Positions 8,432-17,051 of a DNA stretch of 46,015 nucleotides are shown here, piece after piece (within the stretch, counting starts at the first letter, position 1; every line of letters begins with the position of its first letter). Location of the stretch: contig JAGXGW010000002.1 of the NCBI GenBank assembly GCA_024636555.1, forward strand, positions 1 to 46,015, written 5' to 3'. This DNA is from Paracoccaceae bacterium. GTDB taxonomy: Bacteria; Pseudomonadota; Alphaproteobacteria; Rhodobacterales; Rhodobacteraceae. The position numbers and the translations under genes were made by a program. The notes beneath the pieces are model-generated. The model saw only the letters and a list, made by a program, of their open reading frames with translations. It did no database searches and was not told the DNA's origin.

Positions 8432-9513
8432 CGCGCACCGCCCTTGAACTGGCCCACGGCATGGGCGACCCGGCGACAGCTCGCCTCGTCGCCAACGGTG
8501 ATCCGCAGGCAATGCGGCAACTTGTAGCCCGCCACCCGCCGCACGATCAGCCCCTGCGACATGAGATAGGTATCGCAGGCCTCGGCCTCGGCCTTGTCGG
8601 CAAAGCGCGCCAGAACGAAATTGGCCATAGAGGTGTCGCATTGCACGCCATGTGCAGCCAGCGCCTCGGCCAGCCAAACGCGCAGCCGGGCATTCTCGGC
8701 GCGGCATTTGGCAGCATAGGCCTGATCGCGTATCGCCGCTTCCGCCGTTGCCAGCGCCGTGTTCGACAGGTTGAACGGCCCACGTATCCGGTTGAGCACA
8801 TCAATCACGGCTTGCGGCCCGTAACCCCAGCCGACACGCAGGCCGCCCAGCCCGTAGAGCTTGGAAAAAGTTCGTGTCATGACGACATTGTCACGTGTAT
8901 CAACCAGCCCCGCGCCACCGTCATAACCGTCCACATATTCCGCATAGGCACCGTCCAGAACCAGCAGCGCATGATCCGGCAGCCCCTCGGCAAGCCGCGC
9001 GAGTTCGTTGCCGCCGATCATCGTACCGGTCGGATTGTTCGGGTTCGCGATAAACACAAGCCGCGTCGCAGGAGTGACCGCTGCCAGGATCGCGTCCACA
9101 TCGGTGACGCGCTCGCGTTCCTTCACCTCCACAGGTTTGCCGCCTGCTGCCAAGGTGCTGATGCGGTACATGGCAAAACCGTGCTCGGTATGGATCACCT
9201 CGTCACCCGGTCCGACATAGGCCTGACACAGGAAATGGATGATCTCGTCGCTGCCGACGCCACAGATGATCCGTTCCGCATCCAGCCCGTGCACATCCGC
9301 GATGGCACCGCGCAATTCGGCATGCGTGGTCGAGGGATAGCGGTGCAATTCGTAGCCCGAGCGGCGAAACGCCTCGGTCGCCGCCTCGCTGGGGCCAAAG
9401 GGATTCTCGTTCGAGCTCAGCTTGACCACATCGGACAGGCCCTCCACATGCGCGGCGCCGCCTTGGTACAAGTCGATGTCGAGGATTCCGGGCTGTGGCT
9501 GGATCTGGGTCAT
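8428..9513 (-). CDS. hisC: Histidinol-phosphate aminotransferase
   Basis: This 361-residue PLP enzyme of fold type I is cytoplasmic. Family marks are [12 protein letters not shown] (residues 31-42), [23 protein letters not shown] (about 157-165), VLDGAYAEY and the PLP-lysine motif [17 protein letters not shown] with Lys218. It catalyses histidinol phosphate plus 2-oxoglutarate to imidazole-acetol phosphate plus glutamate, in reverse in vivo. Its position as first gene of an operon with tyrC suggests a double role in aromatic amino acid transamination, known for HisC homologues such as those of Zymomonas and Bacillus. The ATG at 9513 is preceded on the minus strand by AAGGAG. The 230-bp upstream spacer holds a dispersed repeat (9613-9645) and the rpsD terminator. 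Confidence 0.93.
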   Translation of the reverse strand: MTQIQPQPGILDIDLYQGGAAHVEGLSDVVKLSSNENPFGPSEAATEAFRRSGYELHRYPSTTHAELRGAIADVHGLDAERIICGVGSDEIIHFLCQAYVGPGDEVIHTEHGFAMYRISTLAAGGKPVEVKERERVTDVDAILAAVTPATRLVFIANPNNPTGTMIGGNELARLAEGLPDHALLVLDGAYAEYVDGYDGGAGLVDTRDNVVMTRTFSKLYGLGGLRVGWGYGPQAVIDVLNRIRGPFNLSNTALATAEAAIRDQAYAAKCRAENARLRVWLAEALAAHGVQCDTSMANFVLARFADKAEAEACDTYLMSQGLIVRRVAGYKLPHCLRITVGDEASCRRVAHAVGQFKGGAR

Positions 9514-9612
9514 GGCTGGTTTCTCCTTGCGTCACCCTCATATCGGGGCGTTCTTGCCAAGAAAAGCGCGAAACGCGCCCGCTCCGATCTGCCGCAGGTG
9601 CTGTGACCTGCA

Positions 9613-9645
9613 TTTCTTCTTGCCCGAAATATCCCCGCCGGAGGC
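9613..9645 (-). repeat. Dispersed intergenic element, copy 1
   Basis: Read on the minus strand this stretch runs CCTCCGGCGGGG, then ATATTTCGGG, then CAAGAAGAAA. The second copy at 24138-24175 has the same order: CTCCGGGCG, GGATATTT, GCAAGAAGAAG. Both are intergenic. I recall near-identical strings being common between genes in Rhodobacteraceae genomes, but cannot check this here. Its function is unknown; it may be a REP-like or transcription-related element. Confidence 0.55.
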
Positions 9646-9684
9646 TCCTGCCGCCTGATCACCCGCAACCTCGCAGGGGCAAAA

Positions 9685-9719
9685 TGCAAAAAGCCCCGCC
9701 GATACGGCAGGGCTTTGCA
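9685..9719 (-). terminator. Intrinsic terminator of rpsD
   Basis: On the minus strand GCAAAGCCCTGCC pairs with GGCGGGGCTTTTTGC around a GTATC loop. One mismatch is tolerated, and the descending arm is followed by a T-rich tail. It begins about 25 bases after the rpsD stop, so it closes the monocistronic rpsD transcript. Confidence 0.85.
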
Positions 9720-9743
9720 CTGTCTCTTGAGCGGCGAAGAGGC

Positions 9744-10364
9744 TTAGTTCTTCGCGTAGAATTCGACGACGAGGTTCGGTTCCATGATGACCGGATAGGG
9801 CACATCGCCAAGGCTGGGCGTGCGCACGAATGTCGCTACCAGCTTGGAGTTGTCCACGTCCAGATAGTCGGGAACGTCACGCTCGGGCAGTTGTGTCGCC
9901 TCGAGAATGGCGGCCATTTGCTTGGATTTGTCGCGCACTTCGATCACGTCACCCTCTTTCACACGGTAGGAGGGGATGTTCACGCGCTGTCCGTTCACGG
10001 TCACATGGCCGTGGTTCACGAACTGGCGGGCCGCAAAGACGGTGGGCACGAATTTCGCGCGGTAAACCACGGCGTCCAGACGACGCTCCAGCAGACCGAT
10101 AAGGTTTTCACCTGTATCGCCCTTGACGCGCTCGGCCTCTGCATAGATGCGGCGGAACTGCTTTTCGGTCAGATCGCCGTAGTAGCCCTTGAGCTTCTGC
10201 TTCGCGCGCAGCTGGGTGCCGAAATCGGACAGTTTGCCCTTGCGGCGCTGGCCGTGCTGGCCGGGGCCGTATTCGCGACGGTTCACCGGGGATTTCGGAC
10301 GGCCCCAGATGTTCTCGCCCATGCGACGGTCAATTTTGTACTTGGCAGACGTGCGTTTGGTCAC
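9744..10364 (-). CDS. rpsD: 30S ribosomal protein S4
   Basis: S4 has 206 residues, the usual length, and starts assembly of the 30S body by binding 16S rRNA. The N-terminal S4 domain has [21 protein letters not shown] and [26 protein letters not shown]. The C-terminal S4 RNA-binding fold follows ([52 protein letters not shown]). The N-terminal Cys pattern of zinc-type S4 is absent, so this is the Cys-free type. AAGGAG precedes the ATG by 7 bases. It is a single-gene unit here, separate from the alpha operon, with its own promoter and terminator. Confidence 0.98.
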   Translation of the reverse strand: MTKRTSAKYKIDRRMGENIWGRPKSPVNRREYGPGQHGQRRKGKLSDFGTQLRAKQKLKGYYGDLTEKQFRRIYAEAERVKGDTGENLIGLLERRLDAVVYRAKFVPTVFAARQFVNHGHVTVNGQRVNIPSYRVKEGDVIEVRDKSKQMAAILEATQLPERDVPDYLDVDNSKLVATFVRTPSLGDVPYPVIMEPNLVVEFYAKN

Positions 10365-10461
10365 GGCTGATCTCCTTCGTTAGAGTATGAAGGGCGTTGT
10401 CCTTTGGCTTGCGCCTGACAGGTCACCCCTTGCGAGGGCCACCAACACCAATGAAGCCGCG

Positions 10462-10489
10462 CTTATACGCGCGCCGCGACCGGAGTCAA
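10462..10489 (-). promoter_or_regulatory. Sigma-70 type promoter of rpsD
   Basis: On the minus strand TTGACT and TATAAG are separated by exactly 16 bases. Transcription would start near 10455, giving a leader of about 90 nt before the rpsD ATG at 10364. The leader contains G/C-rich self-complementary blocks (CCCTCGCAAGGGG and nearby). S4 represses its own operon in E. coli, so feedback at this leader is possible, but nothing here proves it. Confidence 0.7.
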
Positions 10490-10505
10490 CAGGCCTTCGC
10501 CCGGC

Positions 10506-11570
10506 TCAGGCCGCCTCGTGCATCAGGATCGCCGCTTCCGATCCGCTCAGCGCGCGTCTGGCAGAGTTGCCATAGGCTTGCGGATCATACTCCAGCGCCG
10601 GGAACATCTGCAGCAGGCGCGCCCTGTCGGCCTCGGACAGGCTGGCCAGATCCGCCTGCGCGGGATGGAAGCTTTCGGTTTCGATACCGTTGGCCCAGAT
10701 CACCTGATGACTGGGCAGCAAAAGATGGACATAAGTCACCTCTTTTAGCGCCATATCCACGACGATGGTCGATCCGTTGACCAGATCACGGGCGGCGACA
10801 AGAACCTCGTCTGTATTGAACAGCGCCCACGCAGCATTGCCGCGCAACAGCATTCTGTGGTCGGGCGAGACGATCAGTTCCTGATCAGGCCGCTCAACGC
10901 CCAGCGCACCGGGACGAAAGCGGATCGGGCGCATTTGCGGATAGGCGAAAAGCCGTGCGCCGGTCATCCGACGCGCGCCGATCCACTGCACTTCCTGCGC
11001 GCCATTGTCTTTGGTGCGGACCAGGTCCCCCGGACGCATATCCTCGACAAGACGCGGGCCATCCGGCGTGGAGATACGCGTGCCCGGCGTAAAGCAGATA
11101 ACCCCGGCACCAGCCTGTCCACGCGATGTCAGTTGCATCACATCCAAGGCATGATGCACGACCCACAGATCGGTGGCGCGCGGCGGCATCCGGTCCATGA
11201 ACATCAGCAGCGGCGGTGCCCCGTGGCCCACCTCGATCACTGTGACCGTGAAACTTTGCGCGCCGTCGGTGACCACAAAGCCGCTTTCTTCCAGCGGCAT
11301 GCGGACCTTGACCGCGTCGATATCCTGCGTCTGCGTGACCGCAGCGCCGATCAGCCGGCGCACCATACGCGCCGCACGTTTTCTGAGTTCCGCTTCGCCT
11401 TCCGCCTGCTCCAGACGCAGCACATGCCCTGCACCGTCAACCCGAACGGCATCCCCGTGCCAGGACCACGAGGCCCCGACCTTCAGCGATTGCACGGGCG
11501 CGGCTTCAAGGCCGTCTACTTCCGTCTGTGACCAGGAGATAACGAACGTGCCACCTAAGCCCGTTTCCAT
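10506..11570 (-). CDS. Hint domain-containing protein
   Basis: This 354-residue protein carries a Hedgehog/intein (Hint_2 type) domain, a family very common in Rhodobacteraceae. The Hint part spans about residues 157-305. It opens with ICFTPGTRISTPDGPRLVEDMRPGDLV (nucleophile Cys159), has SPDHRMLL in the middle, and ends with LLLPSHQVIWANGIETESFHP. The first 150 residues have no recognised domain. No C-extein Ser/Thr/Cys after an HN pair is seen, so classical protein splicing is unlikely; N-terminal cleavage is possible. The start at 11570 has only a weak ribosome site. A 200-bp AT-richer spacer upstream (11571-11773) presumably holds the promoter. I see no terminator for the LpxR-like gene there. 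Confidence 0.8.
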   Translation of the reverse strand: METGLGGTFVISWSQTEVDGLEAAPVQSLKVGASWSWHGDAVRVDGAGHVLRLEQAEGEAELRKRAARMVRRLIGAAVTQTQDIDAVKVRMPLEESGFVVTDGAQSFTVTVIEVGHGAPPLLMFMDRMPPRATDLWVVHHALDVMQLTSRGQAGAGVICFTPGTRISTPDGPRLVEDMRPGDLVRTKDNGAQEVQWIGARRMTGARLFAYPQMRPIRFRPGALGVERPDQELIVSPDHRMLLRGNAAWALFNTDEVLVAARDLVNGSTIVVDMALKEVTYVHLLLPSHQVIWANGIETESFHPAQADLASLSEADRARLLQMFPALEYDPQAYGNSARRALSGSEAAILMHEAA

Positions 11571-11773
11571 ACCTGCTCTATCTGCCTCAAGTTGTTTTTA
11601 AACGTCTTTTTATGGATCTAGGCTAACAGAGGGCCTCCGGGGTGCAAATCCTAATCTCGCGTAACCGGGTTTTGACTACCACAGGGTGGCAAACCGGCCA
11701 CGCTCATGCGGGTGCTGTTGCCCGCTCCGGTGAACCGCAAGCAAGACCGGACAAAAAGGCGAAAGGACCGCGT

Positions 11774-12691
11774 CTAAAAGTTCAGGTCGATCCGGATCGA
11801 GCCGACGAACTGGCCCTCATCCTGACTTTCGAACTCTTTGCCCAGCCATGTGAGGCCGTAGAACACAGCCGCCGGACCACCTTGCCAATGCATGCCGCCG
11901 CGCACCCGCGCGCGCGATCCGCGCACCTCGACACCGGAGGAGGCGGGCAGAAACTTGCTCGACGCAACCGAGGCGATATCGGCGCCCATAACGAATGCGA
12001 AGCTGCCGAAATCCTCCGGCATCGTCCGGTAGCGTTGCCCTGTGACCGTATCGCGGATCATCAACTCGCCCTGCCCCAGATCTCCGAAGGTCACGTCGAC
12101 CCCGGCCCGCACCAGCGTTTCCACGCCGGCGCGCGCCTCGATGAAAGGGCGCAGCCGCGTGGCACCACTGCCGAAGGTCACTTCGCGCCCTGCCTCGCCG
12201 ACAAAGGTCGGAGAGATCGCATTGCCGACCTGCTCCGCACGGGTCCGGGCCGAGGCCTTGCTGACGCCGACCAGATCGTGGAATGCGCCCTGGAACTGGT
12301 CCAGACGCGTTTGCGGGCCAACAAGCACAATATCGACGCCCAACGCGAATTCAGACCCGAAGCGTTCGAAATGCGTATGCAAACCGGCAGACAGTGCCCC
12401 GGCATAGGGCCGGTCGTCCGCGGCGCGGTTGGCAAGATTTTGCGGCGCGATGATCTCTGCGCCCAGCCGCAACTCGAGGATCTCGCCGGGCTGTTGCGGC
12501 AGCACACCGGACCAGCCGCGCCCCCAGATGCGGCTCGACGCGAAAGATCCGCTGCGCCAGCGGTCACTGCCGTCAGCAAGATAGTCGTTGGTGATCAACC
12601 GTCCGTAGCCGATCCGCTCACGCGTTTGTGCGGCGCTTTCCTGCGCGGTCAATGTCAGCGCAAGGCAAGCGGCGAGCATGTAGCGGAGCAT
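11774..12691 (-). CDS. LpxR family lipid A deacylase-like outer-membrane protein
   Basis: This 305-residue protein starts at 12691 with a signal peptide (MLRYMLAACLALTLTAQESAAQ). An open frame reaching 12862 is upstream but lacks any start support, and its first 57 residues do not look like an export signal. The mature part is a predicted beta-barrel. LpxR-family landmarks are YGRLITNDYLADGSDRWRSGS near the N-terminus (the N-D pair is catalytic in Salmonella LpxR) and DDRPYAGALSAGLHTHFERFG followed by VGPQTRLDQFQGAFHDLVG. LpxR removes the 3'-acyloxyacyl chain from lipid A at the outer membrane. Activity cannot be assumed from the fold alone. The gene is divergent from the antiporter across a 242-bp spacer with GTTGC/GCAAC inverted repeats. 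Confidence 0.82.
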   Translation of the reverse strand: MLRYMLAACLALTLTAQESAAQTRERIGYGRLITNDYLADGSDRWRSGSFASSRIWGRGWSGVLPQQPGEILELRLGAEIIAPQNLANRAADDRPYAGALSAGLHTHFERFGSEFALGVDIVLVGPQTRLDQFQGAFHDLVGVSKASARTRAEQVGNAISPTFVGEAGREVTFGSGATRLRPFIEARAGVETLVRAGVDVTFGDLGQGELMIRDTVTGQRYRTMPEDFGSFAFVMGADIASVASSKFLPASSGVEVRGSRARVRGGMHWQGGPAAVFYGLTWLGKEFESQDEGQFVGSIRIDLNF

Positions 12692-12784
12692 GGGGAGACT
12701 TTCATGTCGGGATTTGGGGCCAGCCCTGATGTACGCGCACCGCGCGCTTCCACGCCAGACACATCTTTTAATTTGATGCGATCT

Positions 12785-12817
12785 GTTGCCGCAACACACG
12801 GTTGCGCAATTGGCAAC
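12785..12817. promoter_or_regulatory. Paired GTTGC/GCAAC inverted repeats in a divergent promoter region
   Basis: GTTGC-C-GCAAC (12785-12795) is followed 5 bases later by GTTGC-7 bases-GCAAC (12801-12817). The cluster lies about 95 bp upstream of the lpxR-like start and about 115 bp upstream of the antiporter start. It could be an operator for either gene. No regulator gene adjoins it. Confidence 0.35.
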
Positions 12818-12933
12818 AACCTTAAATCTGATCGGTTTGCCGTGACGCACCGGATCAGTCATACTGCAAAAGCGTGTCTGTTCACGAAAATTGACCGTGA
12901 GATTTCTTAAGCTCTTGAGGCTAATCCACCTCT

Positions 12934-15771
12934 ATGGATATCATTCTTGTCACCACCATCATTGCCTCGCTGTTTCTGCTGATCGGCATCGCAGAGCCTG
13001 TGGCCGCGCGGCTGCGGCTGCCTTACAGCGTGATTCTCGCCCTGCTGGGAATAATGGTGGCGGCGGGGGCCGCGTTTTTTCTGCGTACAGAGCTCACCGA
13101 TGCGCTCAATCCCGTGGCGGAGGCGATTCTCGGTCTGCCGATACGGTCGAACGTGTTTTTGTACGTCTTCCTGCCGACGCTGCTGTTTCAGGTGACACTG
13201 GTGATGGACTTGCGCCGGATGATCGACGACTGGGTGCCCATTCTGGTGCTGGCCGTCGTCGCGGTGATCGTTGCAACGCTGGTGATCGGGTATGCGCTAT
13301 CATGGACGAGCACCCTGCCGCTGGCTGCCTGTCTGCTGATCGGGGCCATCGTCTCGACCACCGATCCCTCCGCCGTTGTCAGCATCTTCCGCTCCATCTC
13401 GGCCCCCAAGCGGCTTGCGCGGATCATCGAGGGCGAAAGCCTGCTGAATGACGCGGCCGCCATCGCGCTGTTCGGGCTGTTCATGAGCTTTGTCATGGCC
13501 GGTGTGCCCGCGCCCACTTTCCAAAGCGCGCTGGCGCAGTTTCCGCTGCTGATCTTTGGCGGGGCAATGGTCGGCTGGGCGATCTCGCGGGCGGCGCTGG
13601 CCCTGATGTCGATGGTCTCGCAACATGATCTGGCGGTCGTGTCGATCTCGGTGGCACTGCCCTATCTGTCCTATGTCGCGGCGGAACAACTGGTCGGCGC
13701 GTCCGGCGTGATCGCCGCCGTCAGTGCCGGTCTGACCCTGAACCTGCTGGGGCCGGGCCGTCTGCCGCCCGTCGCATGGTCGAACCTGCGCGAGGTCTGG
13801 GGCCTGCTGGCGCATTGGGCCGGGGCGCTCATCTTTATTCTGGCCGCCCTGCTGATCCCGCGCATGCTGGACGAGGTGCGCCTGTCCGATCTGGCGCTGG
13901 TGGCCGTCGTCATTGTCGCGGCCTTCGTGGCGCGCATGATCATCCTGTTCCTGCTGATGCCGTTTTTGTCGCTGATCCGGCTGTCGCCCGCGATCGAGCG
14001 GCCCTACCGCGTGGCTATTCTCTGGGGCGGATTGCGCGGTGCGGTGACGCTGGCGCTCGCCTTGGCTGTCACCGAAAGTTTTCGCGTCCCGGTGGAAGTC
14101 AAGCGCGTGGTTGGTATCCTTGCCACGGGCTTTACCCTGTTCACGCTGCTGGTGCAGGGGACGACCCTGCGGCTGGTGATCAGCAAGCTGGGGCTGGACA
14201 AGCTGACCCCGCTTGATCTGGCGCTGTCGAAACAGGTTGTCGCCGTTGCGTTGCAGAAAGTCCGCGAGGAGGTGGCGACCACAACCGAAAGCTACGAGTT
14301 GACGCGCGAGACGGTCCGCTCGGAGGCGAAACGCTTTGCCGCGCGTCTGGACGATGCGGTCAAAGCCGCCGAAGAGGGCGAGGAGATTTCGGACAGGAAC
14401 CGCATCACGCTGGGCCTTGTGGCGCTGGCCGGGGCGGAGCGCGAGATGATCCTGATGCGGTTCCGCGAAAGGGCCATTTCCGCGCGTCTGTCAGACCGGA
14501 TCCTGAGCAATGCCGACCGCCTGATCGAAGCGGCCCGCAGCGCGGGGCGCACCGGCTATCAGCGCGAGGCACGGCGCAGCCTTGGCAACGGCCGCGGCTT
14601 CCGCATCGCCATCGCCCTGCACAACCGTCTGCGCCTGTCCGGCCCCTTGGCCCGCCGCACGGCCGACCGGTTCGAGATCCTGCTGTCCCAGCGCCTGATC
14701 CTGCGCGATCTGCACGCCTTCATCGACACCCGCATCCGCCGCATCCATGGCCGCCGCATCGCGGACCTGCTGCACGAATTGCTTGACCGGCGGCTGGAGC
14801 TTGTCGAGCAGGGTCTGGATGGCCTGCGGCTGCAATATCCCGGCTATGCCGAAGAACTGGAGCGGCGCTTCATCCGTCGCACGGCGCTACGGCTGGAGGA
14901 GCGTGAATATGACGCGATGCGCGACGACGGGCTGGTAGGAAGCGAGCTGCATGTCGCCCTGATCCAGAACGTCGCGGCGCGGCGCAAGCGCGCGGATGAC
15001 CGCCCGACGCTTGATCTGGCCGTGCAAAAATCCGATCTGGTGCGCCAGTTTCCGCTGTTTTCCGGTCTGGACGATGCCACGCTCAAGCGGCTCAGCCGAG
15101 TGCTGGTGACCCGCTATGTCAATGCGGGCGAAAAGATCATCCGGCGCGACACGCCTGCGCGGAATGTCCATTTCATCGCATCCGGCGCGGTCGAGCTGCA
15201 AACCGCCAACCAGACATGGCGTCTGGGCCGTGGCGAGATGTTCGGCCAGATGGCGATCCTGATGCAGAAACCACGCCGGACAGAGGTGACAGCCATCGCG
15301 GCCTCCAGCCTTCTGATGCTGGACGAGGCGCGGTTCCGGCGGCTGCTCAAACGCAGCAAGCTGCTGCAACAGGCGGTGATCGACAGCGCCAAACGCCGCG
15401 GGCTGGACCCTGTGCAGATTCTCGGCGCAGCAGGTGTCACCGTTGTTGCTGACGCAAAGGGCGGCACTTCCTTGCCGGAGATCACCGACACGGCTGACGC
15501 CCTTGCCAAGCCGGCCTTGCCCGACGGTTCCCAGACCTGGACACGCGATGATCCGGTGGCGCAAGAGGATGCAACGGACGTGGCCCCGGCCCCGCAGCCA
15601 GAGGCCCGGCAGACTGCGGAGAAAGACGAGGCAGCCGCGCTTGATCACACGGCGACGACCCCACAAAAGCGCGAGAAAACCAAGTCGGCAACGCCGACTG
15701 CGTCAACAGCGCAACCCTCAGAGCCGGATGATGCCGCTTTGGCGGAAACGACCCCGAAGGATGTAGTTTAG
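12934..15771 (+). CDS. CPA1-type cation:proton antiporter with C-terminal cyclic-nucleotide-binding-like domain
   Basis: This large membrane protein (945 residues) exchanges Na+ (or K+) for H+. Residues 1-410 form about 12 membrane helices with CPA1 motifs: STTDPSAVVSIF (TDP at 143-145) and EGESLLNDAAAIALF. The N-D pair at 172-173 is typical of electroneutral NhaP/NHE-type transporters. Residues 420-690 are charged and helical. A cNMP-binding fold follows (about 690-810; RQFPLFSGLDDATLKRLSR to GEMFGQMAILMQKPRRTEVTA). In its phosphate-binding cassette the usual F-G-E glutamate is Gln772, so cyclic nucleotide binding is doubtful. The last 110 residues are an Ala/Pro/Thr-rich low-complexity tail. 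No second gene is coupled to it. Confidence 0.88.
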   Translation: MDIILVTTIIASLFLLIGIAEPVAARLRLPYSVILALLGIMVAAGAAFFLRTELTDALNPVAEAILGLPIRSNVFLYVFLPTLLFQVTLVMDLRRMIDDWVPILVLAVVAVIVATLVIGYALSWTSTLPLAACLLIGAIVSTTDPSAVVSIFRSISAPKRLARIIEGESLLNDAAAIALFGLFMSFVMAGVPAPTFQSALAQFPLLIFGGAMVGWAISRAALALMSMVSQHDLAVVSISVALPYLSYVAAEQLVGASGVIAAVSAGLTLNLLGPGRLPPVAWSNLREVWGLLAHWAGALIFILAALLIPRMLDEVRLSDLALVAVVIVAAFVARMIILFLLMPFLSLIRLSPAIERPYRVAILWGGLRGAVTLALALAVTESFRVPVEVKRVVGILATGFTLFTLLVQGTTLRLVISKLGLDKLTPLDLALSKQVVAVALQKVREEVATTTESYELTRETVRSEAKRFAARLDDAVKAAEEGEEISDRNRITLGLVALAGAEREMILMRFRERAISARLSDRILSNADRLIEAARSAGRTGYQREARRSLGNGRGFRIAIALHNRLRLSGPLARRTADRFEILLSQRLILRDLHAFIDTRIRRIHGRRIADLLHELLDRRLELVEQGLDGLRLQYPGYAEELERRFIRRTALRLEEREYDAMRDDGLVGSELHVALIQNVAARRKRADDRPTLDLAVQKSDLVRQFPLFSGLDDATLKRLSRVLVTRYVNAGEKIIRRDTPARNVHFIASGAVELQTANQTWRLGRGEMFGQMAILMQKPRRTEVTAIAASSLLMLDEARFRRLLKRSKLLQQAVIDSAKRRGLDPVQILGAAGVTVVADAKGGTSLPEITDTADALAKPALPDGSQTWTRDDPVAQEDATDVAPAPQPEARQTAEKDEAAALDHTATTPQKREKTKSATPTASTAQPSEPDDAALAETTPKDVV

Positions 15772-15785
15772 AATAGTTCCAAACC

Positions 15786-15814
15786 TTGACAGTTGGGCCG
15801 GGCAGGCGCATATC
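15786..15814 (+). promoter_or_regulatory. Probable promoter of the NifU-like gene
   Basis: A perfect TTGACA (15786-15791) is followed after 17 bases by CATATC, a weak -10. It lies about 30 bases before the ATG at 15845, in the only gap between the antiporter and the NifU-like gene. Confidence 0.45.
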
Positions 15815-15844
15815 AAGGGTCAAGCCACGAAAGGTAGATCTGCC

Positions 15845-16408
15845 ATGTTCATTCAGACCGAATCCACGCCGAACCCTGCGACATTGAAGTTCCTGCCGGG
15901 TCAGACCGTGCTGGAAATGGGGACCGCCGATTTCCCGAATGCCGATGGCGCAGGTTCATCGCCGCTGGCAACCCGCCTGTTTGCGGTCGAGGGCGTGACC
16001 GGCGTGTTCTTCGGCACCGATTTCGTGACCGTGACAAAGGATGCCGATGTCGACTGGGACCATATCAAACCTGCGCTTCTGGGCGCGATCATGGAGCATT
16101 TCCAGTCCGGCCAGCCCGTGATGGGTGCGGGCGCAAAGGCGTCTTCGGGTCATGCAGACCATGACGGACCGGATTCGGTTGTCGTGGGACAGATCAAGGA
16201 GTTGCTGGATACCCGCGTGCGTCCTGCCGTGGCGCAGGATGGCGGCGACATCACATTCCACGGTTTTGACCGTGGCGTTGTCTACCTGCACATGCAGGGC
16301 GCCTGTGCCGGTTGCCCCTCCTCCACGCTGACGCTGAAAATGGGGATCGAGAACCTGCTGCGCCATTACATTCCCGAAGTGACCGAGGTGCGGCCCGTCG
16401 CGGTCTGA
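15845..16408 (+). CDS. NifU family Fe-S cluster carrier protein (NfuA-like)
   Basis: This 187-residue cytoplasmic protein has an N-terminal Nfu_N (scaffold-like) domain, MFIQTESTPNPATLKFLPG to about residue 90. The C-terminal NifU domain carries the cluster-binding motif GACAGCPSST, Cys154 and Cys157. A His/Asp-rich linker joins them. Such proteins take Fe-S clusters from scaffolds and pass them to client enzymes; aconitase and lipoate synthase are known clients of relatives. The start MFIQTE is the canonical one for the alphaproteobacterial and mitochondrial Nfu1 type. tsaB follows 25 bases later on the same strand. Confidence 0.92.
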   Translation: MFIQTESTPNPATLKFLPGQTVLEMGTADFPNADGAGSSPLATRLFAVEGVTGVFFGTDFVTVTKDADVDWDHIKPALLGAIMEHFQSGQPVMGAGAKASSGHADHDGPDSVVVGQIKELLDTRVRPAVAQDGGDITFHGFDRGVVYLHMQGACAGCPSSTLTLKMGIENLLRHYIPEVTEVRPVAV

Positions 16409-16433
16409 TCCGGTTAATCGCAGGTAATTCATC

Positions 16434-17051
16434 GTGACAGACACGTCCGGCGACCCGGTCATTTTGGCCTTCGACACATCGGCCGCGCATTGCGCGGCCG
16501 CTTTGCTGCGTGGCACGGCTCTGCTCGCGACGATCTCCGAGGAAATGGGGCGCGGGCAGGCGGAGCGTCTGATCCCCATGCTTGACACTCTGCTGCAGGA
16601 CGCCGGACTGGGCTGGCAGGATCTAGGTGCGCTGGCTGTCGGCATCGGTCCGGGCAATTTCACCGGCATCCGCATTTCGGTCTCGGCCGCGCGCGGGCTG
16701 GCGCTTGCGCTGGGCATTCCTGCCATCGGGGTCAGTACATTCGCAGCGATTTCCCATGACTCCGAGGTGCCGCATCTTGCCGCCGTGCCCGCGCCGCAGG
16801 GCAATGTGTATATCGCGCCAGCCGGTCTGGCACCGTCGCTGGTCAGCATGACCGAGGCGCAGGAGAGCGGCTTGCCGCTGGCCTTTCCGCCTAATCCGGC
16901 CGATCTGACTATGGCCATGGCAAAGGTTGCGCTGTCGGTCTTGCAAGCGGGCGGGCCGGTTCATGCCCCCGCCCCGCTCTATATCCGCCCCGCCGATGCC
17001 GCCCCCGCACGCGATACGGCCCCGCTCATCCTGACCGATGACGCTGGATAA
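16434..17051 (+). CDS. tsaB: tRNA threonylcarbamoyladenosine biosynthesis protein TsaB
   Basis: The 205-residue TsaB acts with TsaD and TsaE in making t6A at position 37 of ANN-decoding tRNAs. It is an actin-like ATPase-fold protein without its own catalysis. Marks are VILAFDTSAAHCAAALL at the N-terminus and GIGPGNFTGIRISVSAARGLALAL (about residues 67-90). The start is GTG at 16434. Its 3' end overlaps the rimI start by 14 bases, so the two are coupled, as in many proteobacteria. The C-terminal half is short compared with E. coli TsaB (231 aa), which is usual in this group. Confidence 0.92.
   Translation: MTDTSGDPVILAFDTSAAHCAAALLRGTALLATISEEMGRGQAERLIPMLDTLLQDAGLGWQDLGALAVGIGPGNFTGIRISVSAARGLALALGIPAIGVSTFAAISHDSEVPHLAAVPAPQGNVYIAPAGLAPSLVSMTEAQESGLPLAFPPNPADLTMAMAKVALSVLQAGGPVHAPAPLYIRPADAAPARDTAPLILTDDAG

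Noticed and set aside
11571-11773. A possible tRNA or small RNA before the Hint gene
   Set aside because: No cloverleaf, CCA end or strong terminator could be found; only a small CGGGTGC...GCCCG hairpin exists.
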